This document shows, piece by piece, positions 11,438-18,205 of a DNA stretch of 64,000 bases (positions are counted from its first letter, which is position 1; the number at the start of each line of letters is the position of its first letter). The DNA is taken from NCBI GenBank assembly GCA_907165275.2, contig OU015662.1, positions 10,423,501 through 10,487,500 on the forward strand. The letters are read 5' to 3'. Made by a program: the position numbers and the translations under genes. Below the pieces are notes generated by a model. The model had not been told where the DNA came from. It did no database searches and saw only the letters and a program-made list of their open reading frames with translations. The stretch comes from Zygaena filipendulae. Taxonomy: Eukaryota; Arthropoda; Insecta; Lepidoptera; Zygaenidae.

Positions 11438-11442
11438 ATAAA
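11437..11442 (+). terminator. AATAAA polyadenylation signal overlapping the stop codon
   Basis: AATAAA starts on the last base of the TAA stop of the 291-aa gene (11435-11437). It sits within the AT-rich stretch that also holds the TATA-like box of the next gene. Confidence 0.5.
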
Positions 11443-11443
11443 A

Positions 11444-11477
11444 TAAATATGTGCATTACTAACGATTAGTTTCATTT
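11444..11477 (+). promoter_or_regulatory. TATA-like box plus initiator upstream of the fibre-like gene
   Basis: TAAATAT at 11444-11450 and initiator TCATTT at 11472-11477, with the +1 A at 11474, 30 bp downstream. The ATG at 11518 follows 44 nt later. The box is weaker than those at 13024 and 14161. Confidence 0.4.
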
Positions 11478-11517
11478 TATATTTAGCCTCCCTAAGTAGC
11501 AGGTCCTACCTTAAAAT

Positions 11518-12063
11518 ATGAGTATAGACAAATTTGGTCATCATATTCATAAAAGAATACGTTTGTCAGAGTTTACATTTAATGACAAGGTGTTAATGAA
11601 ATCTGAAAATGGTGATTATGATCTAAAAACAGCTAGACTAAGAGGCATCAAATTTCCTATAGAAGCATACGATGCGGTTAATAAAGAGTATGTCGATCAA
11701 TTACATGATATGATTATAAAAGAACTCAATAACCTTGTTGAAAATATGCGTTCACAAATTATAATTGACATTACAAATACCGTTACATCTACTTTAAAAG
11801 CATACAATGCTTTGTTGAGATCTCATAATGGAGATTATGATTTACAAACAGCTAGACTGAGAGGCATCAAACATCCAGTAGAAGCAGATGATGCTGTTAA
11901 CAAGGAGTATGTAGACCAACTAAACACCAAGATGTTTAAAGAATTCAATGGCCTTATTGACAACTTACGTTCTCAAATTGATGAGTCTACTTTAAAAGCA
12001 ACGTCTTTAGGGTTAGTAAATCAGTTGGAAGAGAAACTTAATAAGAACGGGGTGGACAACTAG
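11518..12063 (+). CDS. Fibre-like repeat protein with two DAVNKEYVD modules
   Basis: 181 aa. Two nearly identical modules lie at residues 32-62 and 105-135. Each runs NGDYDL-TARLRGIK-P, then DAVNKEYVDQL, and is followed by a helical stretch. The motif DAVNK-YVD after a G-I/V-P turn is known from the shafts and collars of phage tail fibres, where it precedes trimeric coiled coils. A trimeric spike or fibre on the particle is therefore a reasonable inference, not a proof. There is no signal peptide. The two modules differ by few residues, so the duplication is fairly young or under strong constraint. The next gene starts 20 bp after the stop. Confidence 0.7.
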   Translation: MSIDKFGHHIHKRIRLSEFTFNDKVLMKSENGDYDLKTARLRGIKFPIEAYDAVNKEYVDQLHDMIIKELNNLVENMRSQIIIDITNTVTSTLKAYNALLRSHNGDYDLQTARLRGIKHPVEADDAVNKEYVDQLNTKMFKEFNGLIDNLRSQIDESTLKATSLGLVNQLEEKLNKNGVDN

Positions 12064-12082
12064 ATTTAAAGTGCATTACAAA

Positions 12083-13018
12083 ATGACAAAACAGGAAGTA
12101 GTCAATGAAATCCACAAAGCCGCTCGAAAAAACTTTACAAGACGTCCTGTTTTTCTTAAGGGAATCGATGATTTGTGGCAAGCCGATTTGATAGATATGC
12201 AATCTCTTCGAAAATATAACAACAACAATAAATATATCCTTATAGTAATAGATTGCTTTACAAAGTATGCCTGGGCTGAACCGTTGAAATCAAAGAAAAA
12301 ACTTGATGTAACTCAAGCTTTTAAACATATTTTAATCCGAAGCCAAAGAAGGCCATACAATTTGCAAACCGATATGGGGAACGAGTTCTACAACGATTCG
12401 TTTCAAAAGCTTATGAAGACGAATAAAATTACCCATTATTCGACGTTTTCTATAAAAAAAGCTTCAATTGTTGAACGTCTTATCAAAACTATAAAGCAAA
12501 GACTGTTCAAACACTTTAGTCTGATTGGGAGTTATAAATGGTCTGACAAAACTTTGAATAATATTATGCAGTCTTATAACACCACAAAACATCGCACCAC
12601 TGGTTTTAAGCCTGCAGAAATTAATAAAACTATAGAACCAGACGTAAAAAGAAATATTAATAAATTACACTCTTTTCCATCTGTACCACAAAAATCTAAA
12701 TTTAAGGCTGGGGATTGCGTTCGTATTAGTAAATACAAAAATTGTTTTGAAAAGGGATATACTCCTAATTGGTCTACAGAATTATTTACTGTAAAGAAAG
12801 TAAATAATACCATTCCACAAACGTACCACATTGAAGATCAACGTAAGCAGCCTATTTTAGGAAGTTTTTATGAACAAGAACTGCAGAAGACTAACTATCC
12901 TAATGTGTATTTAATAGAAAAAGTGTTGAAAAAGAAAGGGAGTAAGATATTCGTTAAATGGTTAGGGTTACCTCCTGATGAAAACAGCTGGATTGATAAA
13001 TCCACATTGTTAAGTTAA
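12083..13018 (+). CDS. INT: Retroviral-type integrase (rve) with C-terminal chromodomain-like module
   Basis: 311 aa from the ATG at 12083; the frame is open slightly upstream, but only from a GTG. The rve catalytic core shows D35 (in WQADLIDM), D97 (in QTDMGNEF) and E131 (in ASIVER), a D-D-33-E arrangement typical of Polinton and Ty3/Gypsy integrases. Residues about 195-265 form the usual small beta domain. The last ~45 residues (IFVKWLGLP...NSWI) match a chromodomain pattern, which in chromointegrases guides insertion to modified chromatin. The 6-bp target duplication around the element fits this enzyme. There is no TATA-initiator pair nearby and only 19 nt separate it from the upstream stop, so it may share that transcript. 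Confidence 0.93.
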   Translation: MTKQEVVNEIHKAARKNFTRRPVFLKGIDDLWQADLIDMQSLRKYNNNNKYILIVIDCFTKYAWAEPLKSKKKLDVTQAFKHILIRSQRRPYNLQTDMGNEFYNDSFQKLMKTNKITHYSTFSIKKASIVERLIKTIKQRLFKHFSLIGSYKWSDKTLNNIMQSYNTTKHRTTGFKPAEINKTIEPDVKRNINKLHSFPSVPQKSKFKAGDCVRISKYKNCFEKGYTPNWSTELFTVKKVNNTIPQTYHIEDQRKQPILGSFYEQELQKTNYPNVYLIEKVLKKKGSKIFVKWLGLPPDENSWIDKSTLLS

Positions 13019-13023
13019 GAAGA

Positions 13024-13060
13024 TATAAAACTATAAACAGTATCGTTACTTTAGTCATTT
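13024..13060 (+). promoter_or_regulatory. TATA plus initiator upstream of the phospholipase gene
   Basis: TATAAAA at 13024-13030, then TTTAGTCATTT with the initiator TCATTT at 13055-13060. The +1 A at 13057 is 33 bp from the box, and the leader to the ATG at 13072 would be only 15 nt. The same TATAAAAC ... TTTAGTCAT order recurs before the penton gene. Confidence 0.6.
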
Positions 13061-13071
13061 TAATACGAGTC

Positions 13072-13800
13072 ATGCATGGTGGTGGACTCGTTAACAATTT
13101 AATAAATAACTTACCTTTTGAGATTCATATACCTGGGTATAATTACTGTGGACCAGGAACAAAACTTCAGAAACGTTTACAAAGAGGTGATCGCGGGGTT
13201 AACAAGTTGGACGAAGCCTGCATGCACCACGATATCGCCTACGCCAATAACACAGATTTACCTAATCGTCACAAAGCGGATTTACAATTGTTAGACATGG
13301 CTAAAAAGAGGTTAGAAGCAAAGGATGCAGGGAAAGGTGAAAAATTGGTCTCATGGCTGGTTAGTAAAGCGATGAAAGCTAAAGTAAAATCGGGTTGGGG
13401 AGTTAAATCATTCAAACATTTTGTCACGAAAATTCGTTCACATGTTAAAAAGCTAAAACCAAAAAACCGTAAAACGCTGATAAACCTGTCTTATGCAGCT
13501 GCTAAAAGAATGATTCCGCTAGCTCGTCAAATCAAATTACCTCGAGTGATACCAATACCAAAAACCGGAGGAATATTACCACTTATCCCAATATTTGCGG
13601 GTTTATCAGCTCTAGGCGCTCTGGCGGGAGGAGCGTCTGGAATTGCAAAAACTGTGAATGATTATAAATCTGCTCAAAAGAATTTGCAGGAGACAGAGCG
13701 TCATAATAAAACCATGGAGGCTATAGCACTGGGAAAAGGCTTATACATAAAGCCTTACAAAAGTGGGAAAGGTTTATACATAAAAGCTTCAAAAAACTAA
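13072..13800 (+). CDS. Phospholipase A2-domain minor capsid-like protein
   Basis: 242 aa. A viral-type phospholipase A2 core lies at residues 20-60. It has the calcium loop YCGPGT at 25-30 and the catalytic pair H53-D54 in a C-M-H-H-D-I-A-Y context, as in parvovirus VP1 and in Polinton/adintovirus minor capsid proteins, where it opens endosomal membranes during entry. A basic linker follows, then a glycine/alanine-rich hydrophobic stretch at about 165-190 and a short duplicated GKGLYIK tail. There is no signal peptide. The frame ends TAA directly after an in-frame A-AAA-AAC heptamer, beyond which the -1 frame enters the protease. The core residues are intact. Confidence 0.88.
   Translation: MHGGGLVNNLINNLPFEIHIPGYNYCGPGTKLQKRLQRGDRGVNKLDEACMHHDIAYANNTDLPNRHKADLQLLDMAKKRLEAKDAGKGEKLVSWLVSKAMKAKVKSGWGVKSFKHFVTKIRSHVKKLKPKNRKTLINLSYAAAKRMIPLARQIKLPRVIPIPKTGGILPLIPIFAGLSALGALAGGASGIAKTVNDYKSAQKNLQETERHNKTMEAIALGKGLYIKPYKSGKGLYIKASKN
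13791..13797 (+). promoter_or_regulatory. Candidate -1 ribosomal frameshift site (A AAA AAC)
   Basis: The heptamer AAAAAAC is phased A-AAA-AAC in the phospholipase frame and is followed at once by its TAA stop. A -1 slip moves ribosomes into the frame that runs without a stop into the protease, which has no ATG of its own at the start of its conserved domain. The heptamer matches the X-XXY-YYZ rule used by retroviruses and coronaviruses. No strong downstream stem is obvious by eye; a weak one may lie around 13827-13845. Confidence 0.6.
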
Positions 13801-13820
13801 CTACGCTACCTAATCGTGCT

Positions 13821-14165
13821 TTGACAAATGTAGACATTTTGAAGTACGCTGCAAATATTCCGCATTTCCGAGGTGTTTACATGAAAGATGAATTACCCAG
13901 AAGTCCGAGGAAGATTGAATGTGGTATTGTTAACCTAGATGATTCGAAGAATGAAGGAACACATTGGGTAGCATATGCAAAACGAAATAATTATTGTGAA
14001 TACTTTGATAGTTATGGTGATTTGAAACCGCCATTTGAATTAGTGAAGTATTTAAAAAATATGAACATTTTTTATAATTATACAAGATACCAAAAATTTA
14101 ACACTGTTAATTGTGGTCATTTATGTTTAAAATATTTATGGAAATTTTGGAATAAAAAAGTATAA
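13821..14165 (+). CDS. PRO: Adenain-like cysteine protease, probably made by -1 frameshift
   Basis: 114 codons from the start of the conserved domain; the frame is open back through 13797 and beyond. Catalytic residues fit the adenovirus protease/Ulp1 class: H48 in THWVAY, D63 in YFDSYG, Q91, and C98 in NCGHLC. This family matures capsid proteins in adenoviruses and Polintons. The conserved N-terminal part begins at a TTG, and the first in-frame ATG (13881) would cut off about 20 conserved residues. Expression as a C-terminal extension of the phospholipase protein through the heptamer at 13791-13797 is therefore more likely than independent initiation. The length is short but complete for Polinton proteases. 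Confidence 0.88.
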   Translation: MTNVDILKYAANIPHFRGVYMKDELPRSPRKIECGIVNLDDSKNEGTHWVAYAKRNNYCEYFDSYGDLKPPFELVKYLKNMNIFYNYTRYQKFNTVNCGHLCLKYLWKFWNKKV

Positions 14166-14196
14166 AACATTAAATTTTGTTTTAGTCATGTCATTT
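14161..14196 (+). promoter_or_regulatory. TATA plus initiator upstream of the penton-like gene
   Basis: TATAAAA at 14161-14167 overlaps the protease stop codon. The initiator TCATTT is at 14191-14196 with +1 A at 14193, 32 bp from the box. The ATG at 14202 leaves a leader of only 9 nt. Confidence 0.6.
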
Positions 14197-14201
14197 GCAA
14201 A

Positions 14202-14888
14202 ATGTCTTTAACACTATCAATTACGGGAAACTCATCAATTTTAACTACTTATTACTCTCCCACCCTACAACTTAATGGAGAATATGAGTGTGCTCTGTTA
14301 TATTTATCTACATTTAATTCAATTCCAAATATTGACTATAGAAATAATAAATTTTACTATGGTACTAATGAAGTAATTACTCTACCGGAAGGAGCCTATG
14401 AATTGCAAGATATCAGTGACTATATAAAATCAGAAATAAAAGACGCAACATTTCAACTTCACTGTAATAACAACACATTAAAAATATCCATACACTGCAC
14501 CAAAGATATTGATTTTACCAAGACAGATTCTCTAGGAAATTTGCTGGGCTATGGAAATAAGTTTCTGAAAGCAAATAAATGGCATGTTTCACATCTGCCA
14601 GTGAACATTTTGCCTACGACCGTGGTGAGAGTCGAATGTGATATAGTGAGTGGATCATATATAAACGGTGAACCAAGCCATATTGTTTACGAATTTGCAC
14701 CTAACGTGCCGCCTGGATATAGAATCATCGAAGCCCCTAAAAACGCGATATATTTCCGAATCAATCAAAGTAATATCAACTGCATCCATATTAGATTTTT
14801 GGACATAAATAATAACTTAGTCAATTTACGTGGTGAAGAAGTGCAACTTTTTTTGCATTTGAGAAACATTAGTAAAAATAATGATTGA
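14202..14888 (+). CDS. Penton-like minor capsid protein (single jelly roll)
   Basis: 228 aa, beta-rich, without signal peptide or membrane segment. The C-terminal part carries a pattern I recognise from Polinton and adintovirus penton proteins: VECDIVSGSYINGEPSHIVY, then PPGYRIIEAP, then a closing NLRGEEVQLFLHLR strand. The mid-part has the LGNLLGY element. Single jelly-roll pentons fill capsid vertices. It sits directly before the major capsid gene, as is usual, and its stop overlaps the start of the next frame (ATG at 14881, stop 14886-14888). It is preceded by its own TATA-initiator pair. Confidence 0.85.
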   Translation: MSLTLSITGNSSILTTYYSPTLQLNGEYECALLYLSTFNSIPNIDYRNNKFYYGTNEVITLPEGAYELQDISDYIKSEIKDATFQLHCNNNTLKISIHCTKDIDFTKTDSLGNLLGYGNKFLKANKWHVSHLPVNILPTTVVRVECDIVSGSYINGEPSHIVYEFAPNVPPGYRIIEAPKNAIYFRINQSNINCIHIRFLDINNNLVNLRGEEVQLFLHLRNISKNND

Positions 14889-15105
14889 TTACAATAAATA
14901 CGTGCCTCGAAAATCAAAAACTATCAGTTCTGCGCGAGTAACCCTCAACAAAACATCTCCTTATAGGAAAAAAAATAAGTTAATTCGAAAATCAAAAATC
15001 GTCAGTTCTGCGCGAGTAACCCTCAACAAAACATCTTGTAGGAAAAAAAATAAGTTAAATAAAGATAATAAAGCATTCCTTAAATTAATCGGATTATTAA
15101 AATGA
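14881..15105 (+). CDS. Small basic protein with internal duplication
   Basis: 74 aa, about a third lysine or arginine. Two copies of a module RKSK-(T/I)-(I/V)-SSARVTLNKTS occupy residues about 10-27 and 37-54, each followed by RKKNKL. The composition resembles the DNA-binding core peptides of adenoviruses (an analogy, not homology). It overlaps the penton stop by 8 bases and the major capsid start by 4 (ATGA), so it is wedged between two capsid genes. The duplication extends to the DNA level. It could be a nucleoprotein or a spacer; the function is unproven. Confidence 0.65.
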   Translation: MIDYNKYVPRKSKTISSARVTLNKTSPYRKKNKLIRKSKIVSSARVTLNKTSCRKKNKLNKDNKAFLKLIGLLK

Positions 15106-16316
15106 ATATCTTAGACGTTTTATCTGTTCCATCTTACGACAATTCCGTTGAAGGGGTCGAATTCCATTCATATAAACCGTATGTAACAAGTTTCAACAGG
15201 AATGATGAAATACGCATTCCGATCAACCAACAAGATTTGTACATATTGCCATCAGCGAGCACTTTATACTTGGAAGGACAAGTTGATGTTAAAAAACGAG
15301 ATACTAAAGAGCAAGTAAACACTGTAAATTTTACAAATAATTCTCTTCTTTACCTATTTCAAGATATTCGGTATGAGTTAAACGGAGTTGAAATAGATAA
15401 AATAAAAAACGCAGGAATAAGTACTACAATGAAAGCGTTGGTTTCAATGAATGAGAGTGAATCTAAAATGTCAAGAGCCTGGGGCTGGGATATAGGCGGT
15501 ATTACAAATACTCACCGAGGCAGTTTCGCAGTTTCCATTCCCCTCAAAAATATACTTGGCTTCGCTGAAGATTATCAAAAAGTTGTGATCAATTGTCGGC
15601 ACGAATTGATATTGTTACGAAGCAACACAAATTTAAACGCTGTTAAACTTAACAACGATGAGGTTATTGAAGACGTAATTATAAATAAAATAATTTGGCG
15701 GGTACCACACGTAAGAGTTTCAGATAGAGAAAAGATTAATCTTCTCAAGTATTTAGAAAAAGACCGACCACTCCAGATTGTATTTAGAAATTGGGATTTG
15801 TATGAATATCCAGCTTTACCTAAAACCACTAAACATACGTGGTCAATAAAAACTGCATCTCAAATAGAAAAACCACGATATGTAATTATTGGATTGCAAA
15901 CGAACCGAAAGAACAATGCAAGTTCTGATATGGCGCAGTTCGATCATTGTAACCTAAGTAACGTCAAGGTGTACCTTAACTCAACTTACTTTCCATATGA
16001 AAATTTAAATATAAACTTTGCAAATGACAGATTTGCTTTAATATACGAGCAATACGCAAGATTTCAACAGTCGTATTATGGAAGGCGATCAGAAGCTTTG
16101 CTAAGCCCTAAGCAATTCAAAGATTTAACGCCATTGTTCGTTATCGATTGCTCCAGACAAATTGACAATTTGAAGTCAGGGCCTGTTGTCGACGTACGCG
16201 TTGAACTCGAAGCAGATTCTGAGATACCTGATCAAACTTCAGCCTACTGTCTTATACTCAACGATTGCATTATCGAGTATAAACCACTCAGCAGCACGGT
16301 GAAAAAACTATCATGA
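15102..16316 (+). CDS. MCP: Major capsid protein (double jelly-roll, hexon-like)
   Basis: 404 aa. The N-terminus (SYDNSVEGVEFHSYKPY, then NNDEIRIP-like NDEIRIPINQQDLY) and the following FQDIRYELNGVEIDK element are characteristic of Polinton and adintovirus major capsid proteins, which form the hexagonal lattice. The second half shows QFDHCNLSNVKVYLNSTYFPYENL and a C-terminal CLILNDCIIEYKPLS strand. The length is within the family range and there is no internal stop. It starts within the last codons of the 74-aa gene (ATGA), and its own TGA overlaps the ATG of the following gene in the same way. No promoter-like pair is seen directly upstream. Confidence 0.9.
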   Translation: MNILDVLSVPSYDNSVEGVEFHSYKPYVTSFNRNDEIRIPINQQDLYILPSASTLYLEGQVDVKKRDTKEQVNTVNFTNNSLLYLFQDIRYELNGVEIDKIKNAGISTTMKALVSMNESESKMSRAWGWDIGGITNTHRGSFAVSIPLKNILGFAEDYQKVVINCRHELILLRSNTNLNAVKLNNDEVIEDVIINKIIWRVPHVRVSDREKINLLKYLEKDRPLQIVFRNWDLYEYPALPKTTKHTWSIKTASQIEKPRYVIIGLQTNRKNNASSDMAQFDHCNLSNVKVYLNSTYFPYENLNINFANDRFALIYEQYARFQQSYYGRRSEALLSPKQFKDLTPLFVIDCSRQIDNLKSGPVVDVRVELEADSEIPDQTSAYCLILNDCIIEYKPLSSTVKKLS

Positions 16317-16813
16317 ATCCTGACATTATAATAGCCGATCTTCAAGGTTTTAAAGATGCGAATAATAAATTCATTGTTAAAGAAGTGGCAATTGCAACAA
16401 AATACCAAACACAAACATTTTTAGTTAAACCACCATACTCCTATAATTTTTTAACATTCGAAGAAAAAAAGCAAGTTCAGTGGTTGCAACGTAACAGAGG
16501 TATTTACTGGAATGAAGGCTATATAGATTATAGAGAGTTTCAACGAGTCATCGCTCCTTATTTAGAACATAAAAAGGTCCTAGTAAAAGGAATCGAAAAA
16601 ATCAAGTGGATCAAAGAATTATGCTCTAATTGCGAAGTTATAGATTTAAGCAAGAAACTTGAAGAAATAAGCTTTTCAAACTTTTCTACGTTACATAAAG
16701 TGTACTGTACTGATTTATTCAACCATAACTGTGTTAATCATAAGAAATATTGTGCGTTAAAAAATGTAACTTGTTTAAAATTATGTTATTTAGAAAACTA
16801 TTTTAGTAATTGA
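16313..16813 (+). CDS. Unknown 166-aa Polinton protein
   Basis: Starts in an ATGA overlap with the major capsid stop. The N-terminal pattern (ADLQGFK...FIVKEVAI) and the mid-part VLVKGIEKIKWIKEL look like alternating strands and helices of an RNase H-like fold. I recall a similar ORF in other insect Polintons, but no function can be assigned. The C-terminus is rich in cysteine and histidine (five Cys in the last ~35 residues). The position at the end of the capsid block suggests co-expression with the structural genes. Confidence 0.65.
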   Translation: MNPDIIIADLQGFKDANNKFIVKEVAIATKYQTQTFLVKPPYSYNFLTFEEKKQVQWLQRNRGIYWNEGYIDYREFQRVIAPYLEHKKVLVKGIEKIKWIKELCSNCEVIDLSKKLEEISFSNFSTLHKVYCTDLFNHNCVNHKKYCALKNVTCLKLCYLENYFSN

Positions 16814-17167
16814 AATCTATCACTTTTAATTTTTTCATTAAAAATAATTAATAATAACTTGGTTTTTTACTAAACCTTACCCTCGTATAGTACTATGAAA
16901 ACACCGATTTTATTAGACCATTGTTTTATTACGAAAACATATATGAATATAAATATAGTCATCTTACATAAACAAATAACAAATTTTACACATAGCCGTT
17001 ATACTGTCGTTGAAATTTTGTTAATTAATGCTTCAGTACCATCCAAAATATTATTTGTAGCACTTTCATCCTGAACTGGATATTGAGCCGTCACTAGCGC
17101 CATCGACTTGGATTGCCAACATACTTTGTCTTCCTCTACGTTATTTTCTTCATCTTACTTATAAATT
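16814..17167. other. Convergent intergenic stretch with a decayed duplicate
   Basis: Separates the + strand capsid block from the - strand genes. It contains two reverse-strand AATAAA signals (TTTATT at 16909-16914 and 16925-16930) suited to minus-strand transcripts, plus a degenerate copy of the neighbouring gene's 3' end at 16993-17125. Confidence 0.6.
16993..17125 (-). pseudogene. Duplicated 3' fragment of the 147-aa gene
   Basis: On the minus strand this segment aligns over its whole length with 17185-17318, the last ~45 codons of the adjacent gene. It keeps LV-AQYPV-D-SAT, IL and EALINKIS, with roughly three quarters of bases shared by eye. A single frameshift or a separate ATG start would be needed to read it, and it ends in its own TAA. 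It is most likely a tandem duplication remnant; an alternative last exon is possible. Confidence 0.6.
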
Positions 17168-17611
17168 TTACATGTATAAACATGCACTATAGCCGCATAT
17201 AGTTTTTGAAATTTTGTTAATTAATGCCTCAGCATCATCCAAAATATGATCTGTTGCACTTCCATCCTTAACAGGATATTGAGCCTTCACTAACACCAAC
17301 GAATTTTCTGGATTGCTTACGTCAGTAATGCTAAGTTTAATTAGCTTTGTTGTTTTCCTTAACGGCTCCCTGCTGGCTACGAATGTGGTGCCAAAGCTCC
17401 TCTTTTTAACACTCTGCTTGCTCAATGAACTGCATGCTCCATCTTCGTTCTTGTTAAACACCTCTTCAAAGGCGGCTTGTGTGGTTTGTGAAAGCAACGT
17501 TGGCTGCAGCTTTCTGGACTTTTTCCTTTTGCTGACTTCAGGAAATTCTTGACTAAACCCTTCTAGAGGATCTTGTGCGCATTGTTCATATATATCACTA
17601 GGAGTAGACAT
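17168..17611 (-). CDS. Unknown Polinton protein, minus strand, likely spliced 5' end
   Basis: 147 aa from the ATG at 17609-17611. The N-terminal half is serine/lysine-rich with a basic KRKKSRK patch. The C-terminal ~60 residues have LIKLSITDVSNPENSLVLVKAQ and a helix with ALINKI, and may form a small domain. No family is recognised. Just upstream of the ATG the minus strand reads a pyrimidine run followed by TTTCAG, a good splice acceptor (CTG at 17615-17617), so an upstream 5' exon is likely. AATAAA signals lie downstream. It shares strand with the polymerase, suggesting a replication-phase role (inference). A partial copy lies downstream. Confidence 0.6.
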   Translation of the reverse strand: MSTPSDIYEQCAQDPLEGFSQEFPEVSKRKKSRKLQPTLLSQTTQAAFEEVFNKNEDGACSSLSKQSVKKRSFGTTFVASREPLRKTTKLIKLSITDVSNPENSLVLVKAQYPVKDGSATDHILDDAEALINKISKTICGYSACLYM

Positions 17612-17623
17612 GATCTGAAACAA

Positions 17624-18205
17624 TCAAAAAATTATAATCGGTTCACTTATCAGAATAATAGTAGGTACTTAACAAATTAAAAATGCATGCTTACAATTCC
17701 AAATCGATACGAAGCTGATGACAGTACCTCGGTAGAGCACGTCTCGGTAATGACTGTTCGAGGAGCTAAACAAAACTACAGTGCCTATGTGTTGAAGTTT
17801 CCAAGTTGGAACATGTCTAAACATGTTACTGTTTGTACAAGCACGGAGACTGATGATCATATTTCTATGTTGTAATGTTATATGTTATTATTGTGATTAT
17901 AATGAAACATGTCGGTACATGTCCAAACAGCAACATTGTATTTGTATCAAAGTGAAAAGTCAAATAAAACTCTTGGTTTTAATGTAATTTAAAATTTATT
18001 TATATTTCAGAAAACACTAAAATTAACTTACACTGTATTCATATTTACTTAATATTAATACATATCTATTACATAATATTGCTTACAATTTCGTAGATAA
18101 TTATAATAATCATTATCCTAAGGATAATTTAAACAATCTTATTTCTACCTAATATTTTATAATACTCTATATTAATAGTTACATTCTATGAAATAGTGAA
18201 AAAAA
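17624..18205. other. Spacer between two minus-strand genes
   Basis: No supported coding region. It probably holds the intron and 5' exon of the 147-aa gene and the 3' UTR of the polymerase gene, with a reverse AATAAA (TTTATT at 17995-18000). The two ~62-codon frames on opposite strands at 17669-17875 mirror each other and have no motif. Confidence 0.5.

Noticed and set aside
13821..14165. Protease as a pseudogene because it lacks an ATG
   Set aside because: All catalytic residues are intact, and the in-phase slippery heptamer explains expression better than decay.
17669..17875. Mirror-image frames of 62-63 codons on both strands
   Set aside because: Symmetric open frames without motifs in an AT-rich spacer are expected by chance.
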